Below, in pieces: positions 16,761 to 24,357 of a stretch of 64,000 bases of DNA (positions are counted from its first letter, which is position 1; each line of letters opens with the position of its first letter). Origin of the DNA: Vibrio cortegadensis (GTDB lineage Bacteria > Pseudomonadota > Gammaproteobacteria > Enterobacterales > Vibrionaceae); contig NZ_AP025472.1 of the NCBI RefSeq assembly GCF_024347395.1, positions 434,001 through 498,000 on the forward strand. The letters are read 5' to 3'. The translations under genes and the position numbers were made by a program. The notes beneath the pieces are model-generated. The model had not been told where the DNA came from. It worked only from the letters and a program-made list of their open reading frames with translations, and did not search any database.

Positions 16761-17993
16761 ATGATGCAAAGTGTCGATATCGCCATTGTAGGCGGTGGAA
16801 TGGTAGGACTGGCTCTTGCCGCAGCGTTAAAAGATAGTGAATTGCGAATAGCCGTAATAGAAGGTAAAGCGCCAAATTCAGAGTTGGCAGACTTACCCGA
16901 TGTTCGTGTTTCTGCTCTTAGTCGCTCTAGTGAAACGATTTTACGTAACTTGGGTGCTTGGCAAGGCATTATACAGCGTCGCTCTTCTCCTTATCAGGCG
17001 ATGGAAGTGTGGGAGCAGGATAGCTTTGCGCGCATCGAGTTCAGTGCAAATCAGTTATCTCAACCGAATCTAGGCCACATTGTAGAAAACCGAGTGATTC
17101 AACTGGCACTGTTAGAACAAGTCCAGCAGCAGAGTAACGTTTCACTGTTTATGCCTGCGACGTGTCAATCTATGGCGATAGGTGAAAGTGAAGCTTGGTT
17201 AACATTAGATAATGGCCAAGCATTGACGGCGAAATTAGTCGTTGGTGCCGATGGTGCAAATTCTTGGGTTCGTCAGCAGCAAGATATTCCCTTAACGCAT
17301 TGGGATTATGGACATAGCGCTGTCGTCGCCAATATTAAGACAAAAGATGCCCATGACACGGTAGCAAGACAGATATTTACTCCCCAAGGCCCACTGGCAT
17401 TTCTGCCACTTGAGTCTAGTCATATGAGTTCTATTGTGTGGTCTACCGACCCTAGCCGTGCTGAGCGATTAATTGCAATGTCTGAACACGAGTTCAATAA
17501 GGCATTAACCGCAGAATTTGATGCAAAGCTTGGGTTGTGTGAAGTGGTAGGTATTCGTGCTGCTTTTCCTCTTAAGATGCGCTATGCGCGTGATTTTGTG
17601 GTTGAGCGTGTCGCCCTTGTCGGAGATGCCGCTCACACCATTCATCCACTTGCAGGACAAGGTGTTAACTTAGGTCTGCTCGATGCGGCAAGTTTGGCTC
17701 AAGAGATCAAGCATTTATGGGCGTTAGGTGAGGATGTTGGCACTAAACGCAACTTGCGAGGCTACGAGCGTTGGCGTAAAGCAGAAGCGGCAAAAATGAT
17801 CGCTTCTATGCAAGGGTTTAAAGATCTGTTTGAAGGAAGTAACCCAGCCAAGAAATTGTTCCGAGGTATTGGAATGAAGTTGGTGGGGCAATTGCCAGGC
17901 GCAAAAGATGAAATAATGAAACGAGCGCTAGGGTTGAAAGGGAATTTACCAGAGTTGGCAAAGCACCCTAAGCTAGTGGTACCTAAGCACTAA
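16761..17993 (+). CDS. ubiI: Ubiquinone biosynthesis C5-hydroxylase UbiI
   Basis: FAD monooxygenase (formerly VisC) that hydroxylates C5 of the ubiquinone ring under aerobic conditions. The 410-residue protein has GGGMVGLALAAAL near 11-23, VVGADGANSWVR near 161-172 and GDAAHTIHPLAGQGVNLG near 293-310. It begins MMQSVDIAIVG; the second Met is an equal choice. It follows ubiH by 17 bp and ends in a strong hairpin. In E. coli the next genes are gcvTHP; here they are absent. Confidence 0.92.
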   Translation: MMQSVDIAIVGGGMVGLALAAALKDSELRIAVIEGKAPNSELADLPDVRVSALSRSSETILRNLGAWQGIIQRRSSPYQAMEVWEQDSFARIEFSANQLSQPNLGHIVENRVIQLALLEQVQQQSNVSLFMPATCQSMAIGESEAWLTLDNGQALTAKLVVGADGANSWVRQQQDIPLTHWDYGHSAVVANIKTKDAHDTVARQIFTPQGPLAFLPLESSHMSSIVWSTDPSRAERLIAMSEHEFNKALTAEFDAKLGLCEVVGIRAAFPLKMRYARDFVVERVALVGDAAHTIHPLAGQGVNLGLLDAASLAQEIKHLWALGEDVGTKRNLRGYERWRKAEAAKMIASMQGFKDLFEGSNPAKKLFRGIGMKLVGQLPGAKDEIMKRALGLKGNLPELAKHPKLVVPKH

Positions 17994-18027
17994 TCACGAA
18001 CAGGATTCTCGTGGGCTTATGAATGAC

Positions 18028-18058
18028 AAAGGGTTGATACATCTGTATCAACCCTTTT
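18028..18058 (+). terminator. Intrinsic terminator after ubiI
   Basis: Near-perfect inverted repeat AAAGGGTTGATACA / TGTATCAACCCTTT followed by one more T. The A run on the 5' side would also let it act for the minus-strand small ORF. Confidence 0.8.
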
Positions 18059-18082
18059 AAATATTTATTCGAGAAAAGAGCG

Positions 18083-18289
18083 TTAAGCGTAGGCGCAGCG
18101 TAGCTTCATTATCTCTTGATTGATTTCATTAACCGTTTTGAAATGACGTTGTTCTGCTTGTTCAGGCAAGATAAGCTTTCCGTTGTTAAACTCAAATTTA
18201 CCTACTCCATATATATAGATCCTTCCTTTAAATAGTCGACTAACATGTTTAGCAATCATCCCTGGAGTATAGCGCTTAAACAGTCTCAT
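18083..18289 (-). CDS. Small basic protein of unknown function
   Basis: A 68-residue ORF starting MRLFKRYTPGMIAKHVSRLF and ending KLRCAYA. It is rich in Lys and Arg, with a short pattern of alternating hydrophobic residues (RIYIYGVGKFEF) that suggests a beta-strand pair followed by a helix (VNEINQEIMKL). There is no signal peptide or membrane segment. It stands alone on the minus strand, convergent with ubiI and sharing the hairpin region. I do not recognise a family. The periodic composition and absence of any overlapping gene support a real gene. Confidence 0.6.
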   Translation of the reverse strand: MRLFKRYTPGMIAKHVSRLFKGRIYIYGVGKFEFNNGKLILPEQAEQRHFKTVNEINQEIMKLRCAYA

Positions 18290-18579
18290 ATTTTATTCCT
18301 TTTTATTTTCCTAGCCCTGCGAATTATAGATAGTCTTCGGATATTTATTGTGACAAGACCGAAGATAAGTGCAGTGTTATGTTCTTATATTGGATATTTG
18401 TGCTGCTGTAGGCAGTTTTTTGGATTTATATCTAATTCAGTGTGATGTTACCCTAAAATAATATTAACCAAATGAACTGCCTCTCTCTTTTTAGGTAGGA
18501 GTATTAAGCCGCACTATTATGACGTTTTAAAGAATAGCGTGAATTTTACTGAAAGTGTTAATTTTATGTTAATTCAAGC

Positions 18580-18606
18580 AAAAAAAAGCCCGCATTGAGC
18601 GCGGGC
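18580..18606 (-). terminator. Intrinsic terminator, minus strand, in the gene-poor region
   Basis: Minus-strand GCCCGC / GCGGGC with loop GCTCAAT, followed by eight T residues. The plus-strand reading has no T run, so the direction is clear. Confidence 0.88.
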
Positions 18607-18740
18607 GAATAGTCACAGATGCATTACACAAAAGTGGATGTACTGATTGACTCAGTGGATTCACTTTGATGGCTAAACTCTTGGCTATGTCCAACCAGAT
18701 TTAGTCAACACAAGGAGGTTACAATAAAATTCACAATGTG
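18580..18740 (-). ncRNA. Candidate small RNA with anti-Shine-Dalgarno segment
   Basis: Read on the minus strand, the segment ends in a textbook terminator. About 130 nt upstream it contains ACCTCCTT, the exact complement of a strong ribosome-binding site, in an otherwise unpaired U-rich stretch. Between them is a hairpin of CTAAATCT and AGAGTTTAG around an inner GGTT/AGCC stem (about 18669-18704). This layout (exposed anti-SD seed, central hairpin, GC stem with U tail) is common in Hfq-dependent sRNAs. The 5' end and promoter could not be located, and the RNA may instead be the 3' untranslated end of the YbaK-type gene at 18860. Confidence 0.35.
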
Positions 18741-18859
18741 ACTATTTATGTTAATTAATTGACTTAAAATTCATCGTTAATATGTGTTACTTATGATCTA
18801 AACCAAAGCAAGCAATGTAATAAGTTGTTTATTACATATTTTTTATAGCCAGCGTCACA

Positions 18860-19330
18860 TTAAGATTCTTTGCAAATATCAGCAAAAATAGGCTGACAGA
18901 GATCAACGAGCGTTTGTCTGTCGAGTGCAATCCCTGCCATCGTGCTACCACTGCTGATGGTCACTTCTGAATGCTGAAGAATTTTATGATCAAATATAAT
19001 AGGCATTGATCGTTTTAGTAATAGCGGGGTAACGGTGCCAATTTGATAGCCAGTGATCTTCTCTACATCCGCTAGACTCACGCAAGTCATACGCTTGCAT
19101 TGCAATATTGCTCGAACTTTCTTGGGATCAATGGCTTGATCTCCTGGTGCACATGCTAAAGCAAGCTGATGATTCATATCTCGCAGTAGAATAGACTTCA
19201 CCATTTGTTCGGGTTGAATACCGCGTTGTTGTGCGGCATCTTCGATATTGATGGCTGGTGTTTGGTGAGGCAACAAACGAAACGGTATCTGTTGCATCTC
19301 CAAGAATTGCATTAAGTTAGTTGAGATCAT
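18860..19330 (-). CDS. YbaK/EbsC-type aminoacyl-tRNA deacylase-like protein
   Basis: A 156-residue INS-superfamily editing domain, the second in this window. Signs are MVKSILLRD near 43-51 (the strand with the conserved lysine), the pocket segment GYQIGTVTPLL near 93-103, and SSGSTMAGIAL near 126-136, where YbaK-type proteins keep a conserved glycine-rich turn. It is only distantly similar to the argO-linked protein at 7919, so the two are not recent duplicates. It lies 15 bp after ygfZ on the same strand and is probably co-transcribed. The substrate is unknown. Confidence 0.82.
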   Translation of the reverse strand: MISTNLMQFLEMQQIPFRLLPHQTPAINIEDAAQQRGIQPEQMVKSILLRDMNHQLALACAPGDQAIDPKKVRAILQCKRMTCVSLADVEKITGYQIGTVTPLLLKRSMPIIFDHKILQHSEVTISSGSTMAGIALDRQTLVDLCQPIFADICKES

Positions 19331-19345
19331 GATAATTCGCAGGCC

Positions 19346-20317
19346 TTATTCATCATCTAAAGAGTAGGGTAGTGCTTCAATTGCCCACTGACTTGTTGGC
19401 TGATCTTTAAGGCGTAGCTGTACGTCATCATCTAAATTATTTGGCAATACGATAAGACCAATAGCGACACCATTATCGAATTGATAGTGCTTCATTAGCG
19501 TCCCCGCGCTTCGCCAGTTATCGCCCACCGCGCGTTCTAGCTCAATAGGTGTATCAACGGGAAGTGGGTGGCTTGTCGTGCCGCTGACAATAAACATCGC
19601 ACGCTTATTGATGCCACGGTATTTGGCTCTAGCGACTGTCTCTTGTCCTGTGTAGCACCCCTTTGAAAAGCTAATACCATTCAGGGCTTGTAAGTTTAAA
19701 GCTTGTGGAATGTGTTCATTCTGGTTGGTTTGAGTGATTTGAGGTTGTGCGTGCTCAATATCAAAACGCGTCCATACTGATTCGTCAACATTCACCGCTT
19801 CAATGGTGTCGATGATCTGCTTTGCGCGCTCTTGGTTCACTAACAGAACCCAGCGGTTCTTATCAATTTTGACTGCGCTACCGCCATCAATGTCACGAAC
19901 ATCATCTTGGGTTGCATTTAGGCTTTTCATATATTGTTCAGCGTTTTCACCAATGAGACCGAGAACTACATCTTCGCCCTGTTCGATATCGACCTTAGAG
20001 AAAATGGCGTATTTTTTAATTTCAGTCAGCTCGATATCAATCGCAGATTTTTGTTGCAGTAGCGCATAGCCGCCGTTGTGATGAAATAGGCGAAAGATGC
20101 TCCACACTTTTCCTTTTGCGTCGCAATGTGCGCCGAGAGTTGATTGTGTCGCAGTTAAAGAAACAACATCACAGGTCACTTGCCCTTGAAGGTAGGATTT
20201 TTTATCGTCACCAATCATGGTGATAGTACCAAGTTGATCTAAGACTGAAATCATTAAGCTTGGCAGTGCTGCATCTCTATTTTGAGATATAGGTGCGAAA
20301 TCGTTGAGCGAGTTCAT
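19346..20317 (-). CDS. ygfZ: Folate-binding Fe-S cluster maintenance protein YgfZ
   Basis: Tetrahydrofolate-binding GcvT-like protein that helps maintain certain Fe-S enzymes such as MiaB. The 323-residue protein (E. coli 326) holds the diagnostic KGCYTGQE motif near 226-233, whose cysteine is essential in homologues. The start at 20317 (MNSLNDFAP) is preferred to an upstream in-frame ATG at 20383 that would add 22 residues not found in the family. It is divergent from sdhE, as in E. coli. Confidence 0.93.
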   Translation of the reverse strand: MNSLNDFAPISQNRDAALPSLMISVLDQLGTITMIGDDKKSYLQGQVTCDVVSLTATQSTLGAHCDAKGKVWSIFRLFHHNGGYALLQQKSAIDIELTEIKKYAIFSKVDIEQGEDVVLGLIGENAEQYMKSLNATQDDVRDIDGGSAVKIDKNRWVLLVNQERAKQIIDTIEAVNVDESVWTRFDIEHAQPQITQTNQNEHIPQALNLQALNGISFSKGCYTGQETVARAKYRGINKRAMFIVSGTTSHPLPVDTPIELERAVGDNWRSAGTLMKHYQFDNGVAIGLIVLPNNLDDDVQLRLKDQPTSQWAIEALPYSLDDE

Positions 20318-20468
20318 ATGATCATTACCTAAATATGGTTGAATTCCCTTTATGTTAATCTTGTTAGGATTTTTTGTCAGCATTGATAGGGACTGTGACT
20401 CACTTAGTGGTTGAATTTATGTGGGCTTGGTACACTTCGAGTAAATAACCATAAGGTGAGGATAAGCA

Positions 20469-20729
20469 ATGTACACCGCAGAACAAAAAGCACGCATCAA
20501 ATGGGGCTGCCGTCGAGGAATGCTTGAATTAGACGTCGTAATCATGCCTTTTTTTGAAGAATGTTTTGATACTCTTCAAGAACAAGAACAGCGTGATTTT
20601 GTTTCATTATTGGAGTGCGATGATCCTGATTTATTTACTTGGATCATGGGTCACTCTCGTAGCGAAAACCTAGGTCATGCTTGTATGGTTGATAAAATTG
20701 TCGCGCATAACCTCAGTAAAGTGCGCTAA
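20469..20729 (+). CDS. sdhE: FAD assembly factor SdhE
   Basis: An 86-residue protein that promotes covalent attachment of FAD to succinate dehydrogenase SdhA and fumarate reductase FrdA. The flavinylation motif RGMLELD is at 16-22. A ribosome site AGGTGAGGA precedes the ATG. Its 3' end overlaps ygfX. A further FAD enzyme, nadB, lies downstream, but on the other strand. Confidence 0.95.
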   Translation: MYTAEQKARIKWGCRRGMLELDVVIMPFFEECFDTLQEQEQRDFVSLLECDDPDLFTWIMGHSRSENLGHACMVDKIVAHNLSKVR

Positions 20730-21105
20730 GCTCCAAATTTTCCGCTCTAAAATTGCTCATGTATTGACGATTGCGATCGTGCTTTCTATTACATGGGCAA
20801 TCATTTTTTCTCCCATACCTTTAGTCGTGAGTGTTTTCATCGGCTCTAAGTTATTTATCTACTGGTTTCATCAGCAAATTCTTCCTACCGCTATTTTGGG
20901 ATCCGTGACGATTCACGGTCGCACTTCTTTTGATTGGCAGGAGGAAAACTATTCGATCAGAGGCGTTAACCTTCTGTTCGCTTGGTGGTTTATTGCTTTA
21001 AAAGATAATCGAGGGTCTGGGTATTTAATTTGGCGAGATGGTTGCAGTAACATAGATTATCGACATTTACTGGTAGTGCTTAAAAACGCGCACAGAAGCC
21101 GTTAA
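20698..21105 (+). CDS. ygfX: YgfX-like membrane protein
   Basis: About 135 residues with two close hydrophobic helices (near 20-60), then a soluble domain with a WQEENYSIRG segment, the form of the YgfX/CptA family (DUF1434). E. coli YgfX sits in the inner membrane downstream of sdhE and has been reported to inhibit FtsZ and MreB. No ATG lies at the expected point. The TTG at 20698 gives a length near the family's, overlapping sdhE by 32 bp, and the in-frame ATG at 20677 is the alternative. The sdhE-ygfX overlap suggests translational coupling. Confidence 0.8.
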   Translation: MSRITSVKCAKLQIFRSKIAHVLTIAIVLSITWAIIFSPIPLVVSVFIGSKLFIYWFHQQILPTAILGSVTIHGRTSFDWQEENYSIRGVNLLFAWWFIALKDNRGSGYLIWRDGCSNIDYRHLLVVLKNAHRSR

Positions 21106-21156
21106 ATCGATCGTAACGAGATGTACAAAGAGAGACGTTATGGAATAGATAAATGA

Positions 21157-21178
21157 AAGGGAGCATGCATGCTCCCTT
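21157..21178. terminator. Perfect palindrome between ygfX and nadB, likely bidirectional terminator
   Basis: A 22-bp perfect palindrome centred on GCATGC, with core GGGAGCATGCATGCTCCC, between convergent genes. The minus-strand reading has a short T-rich tail, the plus-strand only TT. Confidence 0.65.
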
Positions 21179-21191
21179 AAATTATGGACAA

Positions 21192-22799
21192 TTAACGTTT
21201 TGGAACAAGGATTGTTGGGCCACTATCTTCAGCCAATTCTGGGTAATCCAGAGTATAGTGAAGACCACGGCTCTCCTTACGTTGCATTGCGCATTTTACC
21301 ATCAGTTCAGCGACTTGCAGTAGGTTACGTAATTCCAGTAAGTTGTTTGATACACGGAAGTTACTGTAATACTCATGAGTCTCTTGTTGTAGCAACTGAA
21401 TACGACGAAGTGCACGTTCAAGACGTTTGTCAGTCCGTACAATGCCCATGTAATCCCACATAAATAGGCGTAGCTCATGCCAGTTATGTTGAATGATTAC
21501 CTCTTCATCTGAATCTCCGACTTTGCTTTCATCCCATGGTGGCAATGATGGAGGAAGTTCAGCTTGTTGGATATTTTCAATGATATCTTTCGCTGCTGCC
21601 CAGGCGTATACCACACATTCAAGCAGAGAGTTCGATGCCATGCGATTTGCACCGTGAAGACCTGTGTAACTGACTTCACCAATGGCATAAAGCTGACTAA
21701 TATCCGTTTGCCCTTGTTTACCTACCATGACGCCACCACAGGTATAATGAGCGGCAGGAACGATTGGGATGGGCTCTTTGGTCATATCAATACCCAAGTC
21801 CATCAAGCGAGTATGGATCATTGGGAAGTGCGCCGTAATGAACTCTTCAGGCTTATGACTGATGTCGACGTACATGCAATCTGCGCCTAAACGCTTCATC
21901 TCAAAGTCTATCGCTCTTGCAACAACATCACGCGGAGCAAGTTCGCCACGCTCATCAAAATCAGGCATGAAACGAGTGCCATCTGGGCGTTTCAGGTATG
22001 CGCCTTCGCCTCGTAAAGCTTCTGTTAGCAAGAAATTACGAGCTTCTGGGTGGAATAAACAAGTTGGGTGGAATTGGTTGAATTCAAGGTTTGCAACACG
22101 ACAACCCGCACGCCAAGCCATGGCAATCCCATCGCCAGAGGAAACGTCAGGGTTTGAGGTATATTGGTATACTTTTGATGCACCGCCAGTCGCGAGAACG
22201 ACAAATTTAGCTCGAACCGTTTCAACATGCTCTTGATTTCGGTTCCATATATAAGCACCTACTATTTTGTCTTTATCACCACCGATTTTATCTTCAGTGA
22301 TAAGATCCAAAGCGTTATGGCGCTCTAAAACAGTAATGTTGGGGTGGTTATGAACATTGTCCTGAAGAGAGGTTTGCATCGCCATGCCTGTCGCATCAGC
22401 AGCATGAAGAATACGACGGTGGCTATGTCCACCTTCTCTTGTTAGGTGGTAGCGAGGTGCTTCATCGGTATCATTTTCAACTCGATCAAATGGCACACCG
22501 CCATCAATCAACCATTGCACACATTCCTTTGCATTTTCAGCGATAAATTTAACGGTATCTTCTTCGCACAATCCAGCGCCTGCAATTTGCGTATCTTGTA
22601 CGTGAGACTCAATACTGTCTGATTCATCAAATACAGCGGCAATACCACCTTGAGCGTAGTAAGTTGCGCCTTCACTACGAGGGCCTTTACTTAATACGAT
22701 TACTTTTCCATATTCAGCGACACGTAACGCTAACGACAAACCTGCCGCGCCACTTCCTACCACTAATACATCACATTGATGTTCACGGTTTACGTTCAT
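21192..22799 (-). CDS. nadB: L-aspartate oxidase
   Basis: FAD enzyme that oxidises aspartate to iminoaspartate, the first step of de novo NAD synthesis, then used by NadA. The 535-residue protein has the N-terminal FAD motif VVGSGAAGLSLAL near 13-25. The succinate-dehydrogenase-like active-site segments follow: REGGHSHRRI near 137-146 and HPTCLF near 243-248, then the helical C-terminal domain. It is divergent from rpoE, as in E. coli. NadA is not in the window. Confidence 0.96.
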   Translation of the reverse strand: MNVNREHQCDVLVVGSGAAGLSLALRVAEYGKVIVLSKGPRSEGATYYAQGGIAAVFDESDSIESHVQDTQIAGAGLCEEDTVKFIAENAKECVQWLIDGGVPFDRVENDTDEAPRYHLTREGGHSHRRILHAADATGMAMQTSLQDNVHNHPNITVLERHNALDLITEDKIGGDKDKIVGAYIWNRNQEHVETVRAKFVVLATGGASKVYQYTSNPDVSSGDGIAMAWRAGCRVANLEFNQFHPTCLFHPEARNFLLTEALRGEGAYLKRPDGTRFMPDFDERGELAPRDVVARAIDFEMKRLGADCMYVDISHKPEEFITAHFPMIHTRLMDLGIDMTKEPIPIVPAAHYTCGGVMVGKQGQTDISQLYAIGEVSYTGLHGANRMASNSLLECVVYAWAAAKDIIENIQQAELPPSLPPWDESKVGDSDEEVIIQHNWHELRLFMWDYMGIVRTDKRLERALRRIQLLQQETHEYYSNFRVSNNLLELRNLLQVAELMVKCAMQRKESRGLHYTLDYPELAEDSGPTILVPKR

Positions 22800-23137
22800 A
22801 AAACTATTAAAATCCCGATCTATAGTAGAGTTTCCTACTCTTATCCAACTGCATTGGTAACGTATTTTAGCTCAGAATCTGTCGCTATCAATGCAATACT
22901 TTGTAAATGCCATTGCTTTTCGCTAATGTGGCCCTCAAATGCCTTGAGAATTATTATTTTTAGATTACATCACATAACGAAGTATTAATGACAAATATTT
23001 TAGAATCATTTGAACTTTCTAAAATAACTTTAGTCACAATAGTGCTCGTGTAAGCGGTGGAGTCAATACTACATTCTGCATAATTAGAGCCCATATCTGA
23101 GAAGGTATAGGGCAGAACAATAGGAGTACACGCTCGA
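22800..23137. other. nadB-rpoE divergent intergenic region
   Basis: About 338 bp without a credible gene. It carries the candidate sigma-E promoter of rpoE at 23012-23038. A ribosome site (GGAG near 23122) precedes rpoE. No operator for nadB was recognised. Confidence 0.5.
23012..23038 (+). promoter_or_regulatory. Candidate sigma-E autoregulatory promoter of rpoE
   Basis: GAACTT (23012-23017), a 15-bp spacer, then GTCACA (23033-23038). Sigma-E promoters have a GAACTT -35 and a TCnnA-type -10, and rpoE operons are typically self-activated. The -35 is exact; the -10 is partial. Confidence 0.5.
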
Positions 23138-23716
23138 ATGAACGAGCAGCTGACCGACCAGGTATTGATAGAGCGAGTTCAGAGCGGAGATAAGCAAGCC
23201 TTTAATCTTTTGGTGATTAAGTACCAAAATAAAGTGTGCAATCTTATTTCTCGGTATGTGAATAATTCTGGTGATGTACCAGATGTCGCACAAGAAGCAT
23301 TCATTAAAGCTTATCGTGCCATTCCAAACTTCCGAGGAGAAAGTGCGTTCTACACTTGGTTATATCGTATTGCTGTGAATACCGCTAAAAATCACATTGT
23401 TGCCCAAAGTCGTAGACCGCCGGCGAGTGATGTTGATGCTGAAGACGCTGAATACTACGAAACGGGTAATGCATTAAAAGAAATTTCGAACCCTGAGAAC
23501 TTAACGCTGTCCAAAGAATTGAAGCAGGTAGTTTTCAGTGCAATCGAAGCGTTACCTGAAGATTTAAAGACTGCAATGACGTTACGAGAGCTAGAAGGCT
23601 TGAGTTACGAAGAAATTGCAGAAGTGATGGATTGTCCCGTAGGAACAGTACGTTCGCGTATTTTCCGTGCTCGTGAAGCGGTGGAAAAGAAAATTAACCC
23701 TCTTTTACAGCGCTAA
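23138..23716 (+). CDS. rpoE: RNA polymerase sigma-E factor
   Basis: Extracytoplasmic-function sigma factor for envelope stress (misfolded outer-membrane proteins and LPS damage). The 192-residue protein begins MNEQLTDQVLIERVQ. Region 2 is marked by DVAQEAFIKAYRAI near 50-63 and TWLYRIAVNTAKNH near 75-88. Region 4 is marked by LEGLSYEEIAEVMDCPVGTV near 151-170. It heads the rpoE-rseA-rseB-rseC operon. Its activity is held in check by RseA, the next gene, 14 bp away or slightly more. Confidence 0.97.
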   Translation: MNEQLTDQVLIERVQSGDKQAFNLLVIKYQNKVCNLISRYVNNSGDVPDVAQEAFIKAYRAIPNFRGESAFYTWLYRIAVNTAKNHIVAQSRRPPASDVDAEDAEYYETGNALKEISNPENLTLSKELKQVVFSAIEALPEDLKTAMTLRELEGLSYEEIAEVMDCPVGTVRSRIFRAREAVEKKINPLLQR

Positions 23717-23742
23717 TAGTAGTAATTAATATGGTGAAAATA

Positions 23743-24357
23743 ATGGCTGACAAAGAAAAGCTTTCGGCACTCATGGATGGAGAGTCAATCGATACTGCTC
23801 TAATTGCAGAGACTGAGATTGATCAAGAAAGCCAGCAAACTTGGCAGAACTATCACTTAATCGGTGATGTGATGCGTGGTGATACCCCCAATAATTTGGA
23901 GTGGAACATAGCAGACGGCGTGATGGCTGCTTTGGATAATGAGCCAGCGCATACTAAACTAGATAATGTAACGGATTTGCATACAGCCAAAATTGAATCA
24001 CAACCAACACCTATGCAGGCGAAAAGACAATTGCCAGCGTGGTTGGCTCAATTTGGTCAGGTCGCAATGGCGGCATGTGTATCCATGGTCGTTATTTTAG
24101 GCGTCCAGCAATATAGTGGTAGTGAATCAAACCAAGCTAACGTTGCTCAGATCCCAGTGCTACAAACGGTTCCTTTTTCAGGAAGTGTTGAACCTGTGAG
24201 TCTGACTCGTGAGTCTGTACATAAAGGCCCAAGCGAAGCGAATGTACAAGAACAACGTCGTCGCATTAACGCTTTGTTGCAAGATTATGAGTTACAATTG
24301 AGATTAAACAGTGATACATCCGTCGTTGATGAACACCAAGAATCGGTAATTGAATGA
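23743..24357 (+). CDS. rseA: Anti-sigma-E factor RseA
   Basis: Inner-membrane protein that sequesters sigma-E until DegS and RseP cut it. The 204-residue protein has a cytoplasmic sigma-binding domain with KLSALMDGE near 6-14, one membrane helix near 104-124 (FGQVAMAACVSMVVILGV), and a periplasmic domain. The ATG at 23743 (MADKEK) is chosen over the ATG at 23731 because homologues start just before the LSALMDGE motif; a GGTGA site lies close upstream. Its end overlaps the rseB start by four bases. Confidence 0.92.
   Translation: MADKEKLSALMDGESIDTALIAETEIDQESQQTWQNYHLIGDVMRGDTPNNLEWNIADGVMAALDNEPAHTKLDNVTDLHTAKIESQPTPMQAKRQLPAWLAQFGQVAMAACVSMVVILGVQQYSGSESNQANVAQIPVLQTVPFSGSVEPVSLTRESVHKGPSEANVQEQRRRINALLQDYELQLRLNSDTSVVDEHQESVIE

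Larger units (their letters stand above)
18290..18859. other. Gene-poor region between the small basic protein and the second YbaK-type gene
   Basis: About 570 bp without a convincing protein gene. The left part (18290-18580) is AT-rich and featureless. The right part holds the candidate minus-strand small RNA and its terminator. AT-rich sequence with a CRP-like motif (TGTGT-N6-TGATC near 18783-18798, weak) lies further right. No riboswitch and no gcv genes were seen. Confidence 0.5.

Noticed and set aside
18290..18859. Glycine riboswitch or gcvTHP remnants after ubiI
   Set aside because: No glycine-aptamer motif and no gcv coding sequence can be read in this stretch on either strand.
22776..22988. 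A 70-residue plus-strand ORF in the nadB-rpoE gap
   Set aside because: It begins inside the nadB start, has skewed composition (His, Ile, Ser rich), and shows no motif or ribosome site.
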